A stretch of 64,000 bases of DNA from Clostridia bacterium (GCA_017543905.1 JAFYFC010000040.1:50824-114823); one strand, 5' to 3'. Positions 17,108 to 25,692 are shown, numbered from the stretch's first letter. The notes: a model not told the origin generated them from the letters alone. Translations and numbers: made by a program.

Positions 17108-18402
17108 ATTACCGAGTAGGTACCGTCCTTCTCCGCTTTGATGACAGACTCGTAAAACGCCTTGACGCCGTCGATCATGTACTGCACGTCTTTCGTGCCG
17201 GCAGTTTCGTAGGTGGAATGCATGGAAAGCTGCGCAAGGCCTATGTCGACGGTATTAAGCGAAAAGTGGCGGTTTGAAACGTTTCCGAGCGTACCGCCCC
17301 CTATCATATCCGAGCGGTTGGCGAAAAACTGCACCGGCACGCCCGCGCGCTCGAGTATCAGCCTGAAAATCGCTTTGGACACGCCGTCCGTGGTGTATTT
17401 CTGATTAGCGCTTTCCTTTATAACTATGCCCTCGTTCATATACGCGCAGTTGACCGCGTCGTAAAGCTCCGGATGGTTCGGATGCACGGCGTGGGCGTTG
17501 TCGCAGGAGAGCATGAACGAGGACGCGCACAGCCGCCTGTATTCCTGAGTCGTAATTCCGAGCATATCGCACGCACGGCTCAGGGTATCGGTAAGGAAGG
17601 TGGAATCCGCGCCCTGCTTGGTGGTGGAGCCGACCTCCTCGTTGTCGAACACTGCCAGTACCGTAAGCGCGCGTCCCGGCGCAGCCTTTATAAAGCCCTG
17701 CGCGGACGTGAACGCGCATTCAAGGTCGTCAAGCCGCTCCGCGGACAAAAACTCTTCGTTTTCGCCCCAGACGCAGGGCTCCGTCCTCGAATACAGGAAA
17801 AGGTCGTGCCCGACTATATCCTCTTCGGCGCAGTGCGCCAGGCGCGCGACGTGCTTTGCAAAGCCGCCCTTTGCCGTATACGCGCCGTACAGCGGCACGA
17901 GGTCCGTCTGCGGGTTGTACTTCATGCCGTCGTTTATGTCGCGCTTCTGATGCGGCGCGACGTTCGGTATGATGAGCGAATTGCTGTCGCAGTTTATAAG
18001 GCGCGTTTCGATGCCGCGTCCGGTCTTTACCAGCACGCGCCCCGCGAACGAAAGCGGACGGTCGAGCCAGCTGACGTGCACCAGTCCGCCGTATTTCTCA
18101 GTGTCGAGCTGGATGTATTTGCCCTTCACCTCGAGCTCGCTTTTTTCTTTTATCTTGAATACGGGCGAATCGCAGTGGCTCGCGCTGAGCAGCATGCACT
18201 CCGGCTCGTTTTCCGGCACCCTGAAGGCGATCAGCGAGGACAGATTGCGCGTGACATAATATGAACGGCCCTTTCTTATATCCCATTGCCCGTTTTCGCA
18301 CAGCTCCTCAAAGCCTGCGTCCCTGAGCATCGCGCACAGGTTGTCTACCGCATGGAAGGGGCTCGGCGAGTTTTTCAGAAATTCGAGCAGCTTATTCACC
18401 AT
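17104..18402 (-). CDS. apeB: M18 family aminopeptidase
   Basis: 432 residues, normal for M18. These are dodecameric cytoplasmic dizinc peptidases that remove N-terminal, often acidic, residues. Metal and active-site motifs are visible: SASHCDSPVF, SAERLDDLECAF, FDNEEVGSTTKQGADS and MHSTYETAG near the C-terminus; DNAHAVHPNHPE is another family signature. A GGAGA ribosome site precedes the ATG. It lies between the TraX-family gene (11 bp) and the MFS gene (4-bp overlap), which suggests a peptide-salvage role alongside transport. Confidence 0.93.
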   Translation of the reverse strand: MVNKLLEFLKNSPSPFHAVDNLCAMLRDAGFEELCENGQWDIRKGRSYYVTRNLSSLIAFRVPENEPECMLLSASHCDSPVFKIKEKSELEVKGKYIQLDTEKYGGLVHVSWLDRPLSFAGRVLVKTGRGIETRLINCDSNSLIIPNVAPHQKRDINDGMKYNPQTDLVPLYGAYTAKGGFAKHVARLAHCAEEDIVGHDLFLYSRTEPCVWGENEEFLSAERLDDLECAFTSAQGFIKAAPGRALTVLAVFDNEEVGSTTKQGADSTFLTDTLSRACDMLGITTQEYRRLCASSFMLSCDNAHAVHPNHPELYDAVNCAYMNEGIVIKESANQKYTTDGVSKAIFRLILERAGVPVQFFANRSDMIGGGTLGNVSNRHFSLNTVDIGLAQLSMHSTYETAGTKDVQYMIDGVKAFYESVIKAEKDGTYSVI

Positions 18403-18413
18403 AACAGTTTCTC

Positions 18414-19364
18414 CTATCTATTAAAGAATAAGTACGCGTAAAGTATAAGCAGATGGAAAGGATAAAACCCGTAGAAAAACCATTTCGGGAGTCTTACGCG
18501 CCGCTTCCTAATCGGAAGATATATAAGTACGAGCGACAGTATCGCGTACATCTGCGACGTGCTTGAGAGTATCACGCGCGTCCTGTAGGGCGACTGGCCT
18601 TGTGCTCCGAACAGCAAGCGCACGCTCTCGACAAGCCCGTTTGAGAAAAACGAGCTCATCGCCCAGTACCACATGAACATGAACACCCACAAAAACGAAA
18701 CCAGCGGCCTGTCCAGAAACGCGTAGAACAGCACGATGAGTATGATCGCTTTATAACCGTAGTCCAGCGGCCCGTCCATATGCCACGCGATATAAACAAA
18801 TATGTATAAAAGCCCGTAATGCCTGGTTTTGATGCAGGCGATAATGAACGTGCTCAGCGAAAGCGTGAAGAATATATTCAGATTCTTTGAATAATAGAAT
18901 TCGTAAATCGCCGCGGGCTTATAAAAATTCGCTCCCCAGTTAAACGTAAACGGCGTTACGTGCCCCATCGCCGCCTGATACAGCGGATGCACGAGTATGC
19001 CGACCAAAAGCAGTCTGAGCGCGTATTTCCAGATATTTTTCGTATATTCGCAGCCGACCGCTATGCCGTAGGCGAACAGAGGCATCGCAAGGCGGCCGAT
19101 CGCGCGCATGATATTGATGGTCGGCACAAGAAACGCCCACTGTCCCAGCCATTCCGGGGCAGTGAGCTTATAAGCGTTCGGGAAGATCATCTTGCCCGCA
19201 TGGTCGCAGAACATAAACGCGCAGCCGAGCAGCTTAAGAAGGCCCGTATCGTTGTTGAGCCTTAGCGTGCGCCTTTGGGCAAGCCCATCGGAAGCCGGCG
19301 CGAAGCTTTTAAAATACGCGCCGGCCTTGTTTTTAATAAATGTTAATGCTTCCTGCGCTTTCAT
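18414..19364 (-). CDS. TraX-family membrane protein
   Basis: 316 residues with eight or more hydrophobic helices. The PF05857 signature is clear: LLGCAFMFCDHAGKMIFP followed by IMRAIGRLAMPLFAYGIAVG and KYALRLLLVGILVHPLYQ. TraX was named from the F plasmid protein that acetylates pilin, but chromosomal relatives in Clostridia are generally of unknown function, with acyl transfer to cell-wall or secreted substrates a possibility. The start codon shares one base with the GH3 stop (TGATG). There are no other conjugation genes nearby. Confidence 0.85.
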   Translation of the reverse strand: MKAQEALTFIKNKAGAYFKSFAPASDGLAQRRTLRLNNDTGLLKLLGCAFMFCDHAGKMIFPNAYKLTAPEWLGQWAFLVPTINIMRAIGRLAMPLFAYGIAVGCEYTKNIWKYALRLLLVGILVHPLYQAAMGHVTPFTFNWGANFYKPAAIYEFYYSKNLNIFFTLSLSTFIIACIKTRHYGLLYIFVYIAWHMDGPLDYGYKAIILIVLFYAFLDRPLVSFLWVFMFMWYWAMSSFFSNGLVESVRLLFGAQGQSPYRTRVILSSTSQMYAILSLVLIYLPIRKRRVRLPKWFFYGFYPFHLLILYAYLFFNR

Positions 19365-21448
19365 CAGATAACGACGTCCAGCTCGAGAGGCGCTTTGGCG
19401 AGCAGATTGACGCTCACGTTGTCAGGCTGGCTTCCCCCCACGAAGAAGCGGAAATGGCGTCCGGCCTTGATGCGGCGGCCGTCGTCCGTAACGCATTCGA
19501 ACGCGCGCGGCGGTATCGGCAGCAGCACCCGCTTTTCTTCGCCCGAAGCGAGCGCCACGCGCCCGAACGCGCACAAGGAGCAGTTGATGCCGTGGCTTGA
19601 GAACTCCAGAGGCTTCACGTACACCTCGGCGACCTCCTCGGCGTCCCGCAGACCGGTGTTTTTGATTTTTACGCTGATGGCGGATTTGTCCGTATCGTAT
19701 ACCGCGTCGCTGTAGGTAAAATTCGTATAGCTCAGCCCGTAGCCGAAGGGATACAGCGCCTCGCCCTTAAAGTAGCGGTAAGTGCGGCCTCTCATGGAAT
19801 AGTCTGTAAAATCTGGCAGATCGTCCGCGCTCTTGTAGAACGTGACCGGCAGCCTGCCGCTGGGGCAGGTTTTGCCGAATATGATGTTCGCCGCCGCCGT
19901 GCCGCCCGCCTGGCCCGCGTACCACGCCTGGATTATCGCGTTGCCTTCCTCTACGCGCAGCGCCGAACCGCTGGCGATTACGGTGATCACGGGCTTGCCC
20001 GCCGCAAGCACCGCGTCAAGCAGCTTTCTCTGGCATTCGGGAAGCTCGAGGTCCTTTTTGTCTCCCGACGAATATTCGTTGCTCGCGTCGCCCTGCTCGC
20101 CCTCTATGGACGGATCGAGCCCGAGCACGAGTATGACGGCGTCGCTCATTTCAGCTGCCTGCACCGCCTCGGCGAGCCTGTCCTCTTCCCTGGCGAGCCC
20201 GCTCGTAGACTTCTTATAAAGATGCGAGCCCTCGGAATAGTTAACCCTCACGTTGGCTTCGCGGCAAGCCGCTCTGATGCCTTCGAGGTAAGTGACGTAT
20301 CTGGAAGACCTGCCGTTATAGTTGCCCTCGAGCGCGGGGATGCTGTCGGCGTTGGGACCGATCACCGCGACGGAGCGCAGCGCGCTCAGATTAAGCGGCA
20401 GCACGCCGTCGTTTTTGAGTAGCACCATGGACCTTTCAGCCGCCTTCAGCGCGGCCCTGTCGTGGCGGTCGCAGTCGTTTACCGCGTAGGGTATCTTGTC
20501 GTATTCGTTGTCGTCGGCGAACATGCCCAGCAGGTAACGGCAAGTGAACGCGCGCACGCACGCCTCGGTAATGCTGTCCTCGGAGATGAGCCCCTCCTCA
20601 AGCGCCTCGAGCAGATGGATGTAGGTATTGCCGCAGTTGATGTCGCAGCCGTTTTTGATCGCAAGCGCGGCGCTTTCGGGCGCTGTGTCGGTGATTTTAT
20701 GATACTGATGGAAATCCGATATGGCCCAGCAGTCGGATACAAAATGGCCTTCAAAGCCCCACTGTCCGCGGAGTATGTCCTTCATAAGAACGCTGTGGCC
20801 GCAGCAGGGCTCGCCGTTCGTGCGGTTGTACGCGCCCATTACCGCCTCGACCCCTGCTTCCTTCACGCACGCCTCGAACGCCGGCAGGTAGGTATCCCAC
20901 AAATCGTACTGGCTTACGACGGCGTCGAACTCGTGACGCAGGATTTCCGGGCCGGAATGCACCGCGAAATGCTTCGCGCACGCGGCGGTTTTCATGTACT
21001 TGCCCTGTCCCTGCAGCCCTTTTACAAAGCCGACGCCCATGCGGGAGGTCAGGTACGGATCCTCGCCGTAGGTCTCCTGCCCTCTGCCCCAGCGCGGGTC
21101 GCGGAATATATTTACGTTCGGGGACCAGAACGTAAGCCCCTTGTATATGTCTCTGTCGCCGTGCGCGGACTGCGAGTTGTATTTCGCGCGCGCCTCGGTG
21201 GATATGATCTCGGCTATATCGCCTATAATGTCCTCGTCGAATATGGCGGCAAGCCCTATCGCCTGCGGAAACACGGTAGCGGTTCCGGCGCGCGCAACGC
21301 CGTGCAGCGCCTCGTTCCACCAGTTGTACGCGGGTATGCCCAGCCGTTCTATGGCAGGCGCGTCGTAGCGAAGCTGGGAGGCCTTCTCCTCCAGCGTCAT
21401 CTTCGCCACGAGCTCACGGGCTTTTTCGCGGGCTTCGTTTCTGTCCAT
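19364..21448 (-). CDS. Glycoside hydrolase family 3 (beta-glucosidase / beta-xylosidase-like)
   Basis: 694 residues. GH3 enzymes are retaining beta-glycosidases. N-terminal TIM-barrel domain with NWWNEALHGVAR, FSPNVNI-like WSPNVNIFRDPRWGRGQE, KHFAVHSGPE and the nucleophile in GHFVSDCWAISDFH; second alpha/beta domain with VILVLGLDPSIEGEQGD; C-terminal fibronectin-III-like domain (YGLSYTNFTYSDAVY on). WGRGQETYGEDP is common in xylosidase/glucosidase members. No signal peptide, so a cytoplasmic enzyme acting on imported oligosaccharides is inferred. First gene of a four-gene operon, with a promoter overlapping that of tcdA. Confidence 0.93.
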   Translation of the reverse strand: MDRNEAREKARELVAKMTLEEKASQLRYDAPAIERLGIPAYNWWNEALHGVARAGTATVFPQAIGLAAIFDEDIIGDIAEIISTEARAKYNSQSAHGDRDIYKGLTFWSPNVNIFRDPRWGRGQETYGEDPYLTSRMGVGFVKGLQGQGKYMKTAACAKHFAVHSGPEILRHEFDAVVSQYDLWDTYLPAFEACVKEAGVEAVMGAYNRTNGEPCCGHSVLMKDILRGQWGFEGHFVSDCWAISDFHQYHKITDTAPESAALAIKNGCDINCGNTYIHLLEALEEGLISEDSITEACVRAFTCRYLLGMFADDNEYDKIPYAVNDCDRHDRAALKAAERSMVLLKNDGVLPLNLSALRSVAVIGPNADSIPALEGNYNGRSSRYVTYLEGIRAACREANVRVNYSEGSHLYKKSTSGLAREEDRLAEAVQAAEMSDAVILVLGLDPSIEGEQGDASNEYSSGDKKDLELPECQRKLLDAVLAAGKPVITVIASGSALRVEEGNAIIQAWYAGQAGGTAAANIIFGKTCPSGRLPVTFYKSADDLPDFTDYSMRGRTYRYFKGEALYPFGYGLSYTNFTYSDAVYDTDKSAISVKIKNTGLRDAEEVAEVYVKPLEFSSHGINCSLCAFGRVALASGEEKRVLLPIPPRAFECVTDDGRRIKAGRHFRFFVGGSQPDNVSVNLLAKAPLELDVVI

Positions 21449-21478
21449 GCGTTTCCCTCCACAAAAATACTCGATTAT

Positions 21479-21507
21479 ATTTTAATACTTAACGCACCGC
21501 GTGTCAA
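21479..21507 (-). promoter_or_regulatory. Promoter of the GH3 operon
   Basis: Minus-strand TTGACA (21507-21502), 17-bp spacer, TAAAAT (21484-21479). The -35 box is one half of an 18-bp palindrome. Confidence 0.65.
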
Positions 21508-21519
21508 TCGCGATTGACA
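21502..21519. promoter_or_regulatory. Perfect 18-bp palindrome joining two divergent -35 boxes
   Basis: TGTCAATCGCGATTGACA reads the same on both strands. Its left half is the -35 box of the GH3 operon and its right half the -35 box of tcdA. It may arise simply because two TTGACA boxes face each other, but the matching central ATCGCGAT makes an operator for a dimeric regulator plausible. Confidence 0.5.
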
Positions 21520-21542
21520 AAATCAATTAAATAACGCATAAT
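21514..21542 (+). promoter_or_regulatory. Promoter of tcdA
   Basis: TTGACA (21514-21519), 17-bp spacer, CATAAT (21537-21542), 31 bp before the start codon. Confidence 0.7.
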
Positions 21543-21573
21543 CTTAAACAGAAATCCTGCTTGGGAGGCTTGC

Positions 21574-22266
21574 ATGGGCTGGCTTGACAGAACGGAAATG
21601 CTGCTTGGCGAAGACGCGCTGAACGTATTCAGGCGCGCGCACGTGGCGCTGTTCGGTCTGGGAGGCGTCGGCGGAGGCGTACTCGAGGCGCTCGCGCGCG
21701 CAGGCGTCGGACAGCTTACGCTGATAGACGGCGACGTCATAGACGAAACGAACCTTAACCGCCAGCTCATTTCTGTGCGCGGAAACATAGGCATGCCCAA
21801 GGCCGAAGCCGCAAGGCAGCGCGTGCTTGCCATAAACCCCGAATGCCGTGTGGACGCGCTTAGGCTGTTTTACAGCGCCGAAAACGCGGACGAATTGGAT
21901 TTTTCCCGCTTCGACTACGCAGCGGACTGCATAGACACGGTAGCTTCAAAGCTTCTTATAATAGAAAAGGCGTATGCGGCGGGCGTTCCGGTCATCTCCT
22001 GCATGGGCACAGGCAACAAGCTCGATCCCTCCGCCTTCGCGATCGACGATATAAGCAAAACCAGCGTATGTCCGCTCGCGCGGGTAATGCGCAGGGAGCT
22101 GCGCGAGCGCGGCATAACGCAGGTAAAGGTGCTGTATTCGCGCGAGCTGCCCGTAAAAACCGGCACGCGCCGCCCCGGCTCCGTATCGTTCGTGCCGCCC
22201 GCCGCAGGCTTTATGATAGCCGGAGAAATACTGCGCGGGCTGTGCGGCGCGAAGCCGGCGTTCTAA
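21574..22266 (+). CDS. tcdA: tRNA threonylcarbamoyladenosine dehydratase (ThiF/MoeB superfamily)
   Basis: 230 residues. TcdA uses ATP to cyclise t6A37 of ANN-decoding tRNAs to ct6A. The E1-like nucleotide site is visible: FGLGGVGGGVLEALARAG, then LIDGDVIDETNLNRQLI and KAEAARQRVLAINP. The family-typical DCIDTVASKLLII and the C-terminal PGSVSFVPPAAGFMIAGEI, found in the YgdL/TcdA branch, separate it from ThiF and MoeB. GGGAGG precedes the ATG. It has its own promoter. A related sulfur-carrier adenylyltransferase is the main alternative but no carrier protein gene is nearby. Confidence 0.88.
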   Translation: MGWLDRTEMLLGEDALNVFRRAHVALFGLGGVGGGVLEALARAGVGQLTLIDGDVIDETNLNRQLISVRGNIGMPKAEAARQRVLAINPECRVDALRLFYSAENADELDFSRFDYAADCIDTVASKLLIIEKAYAAGVPVISCMGTGNKLDPSAFAIDDISKTSVCPLARVMRRELRERGITQVKVLYSRELPVKTGTRRPGSVSFVPPAAGFMIAGEILRGLCGAKPAF

Positions 22267-22345
22267 GCTGTAATACTTATTTTACGCAAGGAGTAAGATA
22301 AACCCGCGCGAAAACCTTATAATGCCGATTCGGCACGGAGGTAAT

Positions 22346-23947
22346 ATGAAACCGTTCATAGGAATAGACATAGGCGGCACCAAATGCGCCGTAACGCTTT
22401 CCGAAATAGACAAGGGAATACGCATTATCAAAAAGCTGCGCTTCGAATCGGAGGCCGCCAGGGGCTGCGAGCATATGCTGCAAAGGCTTTACGCCGCGGT
22501 CGATACGCTCGTGGCAGACGAAAAGGCCTCCGCCGGAGTCGAGGCGATAGGCATAAGCTGCGGCGGGCCGCTTGACGAGCGCAGCGGCACGGTGCTCTGT
22601 CCGCCGAACCTGCCGGGCTGGATCGATATTCCGCTCACGCGGCTTTTCGAGGAACGCTATCACGTTAAAGCCTTCCTTATGAACGACGCCAACGCCTGCG
22701 CGCTCGCCGAATGGAAGCTCGGCGCAGGGCGCGGCACCAAAAACATGATTTTTCTTACCATGGGCACAGGCATGGGCGGCGGAGTCGTTTCAGAAGGAAA
22801 GCTCGTTTCCGGAGCGAACTCCATGGCCGGCGAGATAGGACATCTGCGCCTGTCTGAGGACGGCCCCGAGGGCTTCGGCAAAAAGGGCTCCTTCGAGGGC
22901 TGGACGAGCGGCGGCGGCATAGCCAGACAGGCCGTTCAGAGGACGCGCGAGCTGATCGCAGATGGGCGCGCTCCCGCATGGATACGGGACGGCCACGCCG
23001 AAAGCGAAATCAGTGCGAAGCTGATCGCCGAATACGCCAAAGCCGGTGACGCGGACGCGCTCGCGATATACGAAACCGTCGGGAAGTATCTGGGCAAAGG
23101 GCTTTCGCTGCTCGTAGACGCGTTTAATCCCGAGGCGATAGTTATCGGCAGCATATTCACGCGCAGCCGCGAGCTGCTCGAAAACAGCATGCGCCGCGAG
23201 CTTGAAAAGGAAGCGATACCCCATTCGCTCGAAGCGGTACGCATACTGCCCGCCGAAAGCGGCGAAAATCTGGGCGATTACGCGGCGATAATGGCCGCGC
23301 TGTACTCTTTGGGCATAAGCCCCATGTACGAAGCAGGAGAAAAAGACGAACGCGTGCTTTGTCATTACGAGCGTCTGTTTAAGAGATACCCTGAGCTCGA
23401 ATGCGTGAGACGGAGCCTTATGGACGCGTACGTTATGATACGCGACAGCTTCTCGGAAGGCGGCAAGCTGCTGCTGTGCGGAAACGGCGGCTCCTGCGCG
23501 GACTGCGATCACATAGCCGGCGAACTCATGAAAGGCTTTTATTTAAAGCGCCCGCTCGGAGAAGACGGCGTGCTTTCGCATCTGCAGGGCGCGCTGCCCG
23601 CGATAGCGCTCACAGAGCACAGCGCGCTTTCGACCGCCTTTATGAACGACTGCGAAAGCGCATACGTGTATGCCCAGCAGTTGGTCGGCTACGGCAGGCG
23701 CGGCGACGTGCTTATCGCGATCTCGACAAGCGGCAACGCCGTAAACGTAATAAACGCGTGCGAGGCCGCGAAAAGGCTCGGCGTAAAAACCGTCGCGCTG
23801 AGCGGCGGCAGCGGCGGCAGGCTGAAGGCAGCCTGCGACTGCGCGATAATCGCGCCCGCCTCCACCCCCGCCGACGTGCAGGAATACCACCTGCCCATAT
23901 ATCATACGCTCTGCGCGATGCTCGAAGCGCATTATTATAAAGAATAA
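22346..23947 (+). CDS. ROK-family sugar kinase fused to GmhA-like phosphosugar isomerase (SIS)
   Basis: 533 residues from the ATG at 22346, which has CGGAGG just upstream; an earlier in-frame ATG lacks a site. Residues 1 to about 310 are a ROK kinase: FIGIDIGGTKCAV (phosphate loop), MNDANACALAEW (catalytic Asp), TMGTGMGGGVV. The usual zinc-binding CxCGxxGC segment is replaced by GEIGHLRLSEDGPEGFG, with the His kept but the cysteines gone. From about 335 on there is a GmhA-type SIS domain: LLLCGNGGSCADCDHIAGEL, AISTSGNAVNVINA and TPADVQEYHLPIYHTLC, matching phosphoheptose isomerase. One polypeptide may therefore phosphorylate and isomerise a sugar, perhaps for heptose synthesis, but the substrate is inferred only. 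Next gene starts 12 bp downstream. Confidence 0.9.
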   Translation: MKPFIGIDIGGTKCAVTLSEIDKGIRIIKKLRFESEAARGCEHMLQRLYAAVDTLVADEKASAGVEAIGISCGGPLDERSGTVLCPPNLPGWIDIPLTRLFEERYHVKAFLMNDANACALAEWKLGAGRGTKNMIFLTMGTGMGGGVVSEGKLVSGANSMAGEIGHLRLSEDGPEGFGKKGSFEGWTSGGGIARQAVQRTRELIADGRAPAWIRDGHAESEISAKLIAEYAKAGDADALAIYETVGKYLGKGLSLLVDAFNPEAIVIGSIFTRSRELLENSMRRELEKEAIPHSLEAVRILPAESGENLGDYAAIMAALYSLGISPMYEAGEKDERVLCHYERLFKRYPELECVRRSLMDAYVMIRDSFSEGGKLLLCGNGGSCADCDHIAGELMKGFYLKRPLGEDGVLSHLQGALPAIALTEHSALSTAFMNDCESAYVYAQQLVGYGRRGDVLIAISTSGNAVNVINACEAAKRLGVKTVALSGGSGGRLKAACDCAIIAPASTPADVQEYHLPIYHTLCAMLEAHYYKE

Positions 23948-23959
23948 CAGGAGTGAAAT

Positions 23960-24691
23960 ATGCTCGAACTCAAAAACATCACCTGGACCACAGAGGACGG
24001 CCGCCGCGTGCTCGACGACGTAAGCCTGAGCGTGCCGGACAGGAAGTTAGTCGCGATAACCGGTCCGAACGGCGGCGGCAAAACCTCGCTGGCCAAGGTC
24101 ATAGCCGGCATCATAAAGCCTGACAGCGGGCGCGTGCTGCTGGACGGACGCGACATAACCGATCTCGACGTAACCCAGCGCGCCCGCGAGGGCATCGCCT
24201 TCGCGTTCCAGCAGCCCGTGCGCTTCAAGGGGCTGACCGTGCGCGCGCTCATAGAGATAGCCGCTGGCAAGACGCTCAATTACACGAAGCTGTGCGATTA
24301 CATGTCCTCGGTAGGGCTCTGCGCGCGCGATTACCTCGACCGCGAAATCAACAATACGTTGTCCGGCGGCGAAATGAAGCGCATAGAAATAGCAACAGTA
24401 CTCGCAAGAGGCGCTGCTCTTACCGTGTTCGACGAGCCCGAGGCGGGCATCGACATCTGGTCGTTCGCAGGTCTCATAAAAACCTTCGACAATCTGCGCA
24501 GGGCGCAGGAGAGCACGCTGGTGGTAGTGTCGCACCAGGAGCGCGTGCTGCGCACCGCCGACGAAATCGTACTGCTGACCGACGGCAAAGTGACCCTGCG
24601 CGGCAGCGGCAGCGAAATGCTCGCCTCGCTCGTTTCACAGGGAAATACCGCGACGGTATGCGGAAAGAAGGAGGCCATAATCGATGGATAA
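23960..24691 (+). CDS. sufC: SufC/SmsC-type Fe-S assembly ATPase
   Basis: 243 residues. A soluble ABC ATPase that powers a SufB-like scaffold for Fe-S cluster assembly. Walker A GPNGGGKTSLAKV, Q-loop FAFQQPVRFKG, signature LSGGEMKRIEIATVL, Walker B LTVFDEPEAGID, H-loop VVVSHQE. The Q-loop and EAGID sequences are those of SufC rather than of membrane transporters. It overlaps the SufB-like gene by 8 bp. No sufS, sufU or sufE is found around it, the arrangement described for minimal SUF-like (SMS) systems of anaerobes and archaea. Confidence 0.92.
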   Translation: MLELKNITWTTEDGRRVLDDVSLSVPDRKLVAITGPNGGGKTSLAKVIAGIIKPDSGRVLLDGRDITDLDVTQRAREGIAFAFQQPVRFKGLTVRALIEIAAGKTLNYTKLCDYMSSVGLCARDYLDREINNTLSGGEMKRIEIATVLARGAALTVFDEPEAGIDIWSFAGLIKTFDNLRRAQESTLVVVSHQERVLRTADEIVLLTDGKVTLRGSGSEMLASLVSQGNTATVCGKKEAIIDG

Positions 24692-25601
24692 CGTAACCGA
24701 AAACCTGCTCAGGCTGGTCTCCGACTGGGACGGCAAGTATAAAGGCGCGTACAACATACGCGTGGACGGTACCTGCGCGGGCAGACAGTCCAGCGACAAC
24801 ATCGCCATCCTTTCAAAGCAGGACAATCCCGGGCTCGACATACATATACGTCCGGGCACTAAGGACGAGAGCGTGTCGATACCGGCGTGCGTCACTCACG
24901 GGAACGTCGACGACCTCGTATACAACGATTTTTACGTAGGCGAGAACGCGGACGTCACGATAGTGGCAGGCTGCGGCGTTCACACCGAAACCGGCGAGCC
25001 CGCGCGGCACAACGGCATACACCGCTTCTTCCTCGCGCCCGGCTCCAAGGTAAAATACATCGAAAAGCACGTAGGCACGGGCAAGGGCGTCGGTCTGCGT
25101 TCAATAGACCCCGTGACCGAGGCGTTTCTCGAAAAGGACGCTCTGCTCGAAATGGACACGTCTCAGATCGGCGGCGTGGACAGAACTGCGCGCAGGACGG
25201 AGTGTACGCTGGGCGAGGGAGCGCGCCTCATAATCCGCGAGCGGCTGCTGACTGAAAAAGAGCAAACGGCAGTGACCGTTTTCAAGGTGGAATTGAACGG
25301 CGACGGCAGCGCAGCCGACGTCGTGTCGCGCTCGGTCGCGCGGGATTCGTCGCGTCAGGAGTACGAATCCACCATAATCGGAAACGCGCGCTGCACGGGA
25401 CACACTGAGTGCGACGCGATAATCTCCGGCAAGGCGCAGGTAGACGCAAGTCCCCGCCTGTTTGCGCGCAACGAGGACGCCGCGCTCATTCACGAAGCGG
25501 CAATAGGCAAAATCGCGGGCGAGCAGATACTGAAGCTGCGTACGCTCGGGCTTACCGAGCAGGAAGCAGAGCAAAAAATCGTCGAGGGCTTCCTGTCGTA
25601 A
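24684..25601 (+). CDS. sufB: SufB/SufD-type (SmsB-like) Fe-S scaffold protein
   Basis: 305 residues, much shorter than classical SufB (about 470). The beta-helix core and C-terminal SufBD region are present, ending with the conserved ALIHEAAIGKIAGEQILKL and RTLGLTEQEAEQKIVEGFL. Candidate cluster or persulfide ligands are cysteines in AGCGVHT and RCTGHTECDAIISG, with RHNGIHRFF in between. The N-terminal extension of canonical SufB is absent. Coupled to the upstream ATPase by an 8-bp overlap with AAGGAGG inside that gene. With only one SufB/D protein, a homodimeric scaffold is the simplest model. This is likely the organism's housekeeping Fe-S assembly pair, serving its many Fe-S enzymes. Confidence 0.9.
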   Translation: MDNVTENLLRLVSDWDGKYKGAYNIRVDGTCAGRQSSDNIAILSKQDNPGLDIHIRPGTKDESVSIPACVTHGNVDDLVYNDFYVGENADVTIVAGCGVHTETGEPARHNGIHRFFLAPGSKVKYIEKHVGTGKGVGLRSIDPVTEAFLEKDALLEMDTSQIGGVDRTARRTECTLGEGARLIIRERLLTEKEQTAVTVFKVELNGDGSAADVVSRSVARDSSRQEYESTIIGNARCTGHTECDAIISGKAQVDASPRLFARNEDAALIHEAAIGKIAGEQILKLRTLGLTEQEAEQKIVEGFLS

Positions 25602-25663
25602 AGCGTATGGGCGTTTATTTTCGCTTTTCATGCGGATAATAAAAAATTTTACGCTGGAAACGG

Positions 25664-25692
25664 TTGCGCAAATCCGCTTATAATGTTATAAT
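25664..25692 (+). promoter_or_regulatory. Promoter of secG
   Basis: TTGCGC (25664-25669), 17-bp spacer, TATAAT (25687-25692), 56 bp before the start codon. A second TATAAT at 25679-25684 lacks a correctly spaced -35 box. Confidence 0.55.

Noticed and set aside
18414..19364. TraX as a sign of a conjugative element
   Set aside because: No relaxase, coupling protein, pilus or integrase genes are present; TraX-family proteins are common on Clostridia chromosomes.
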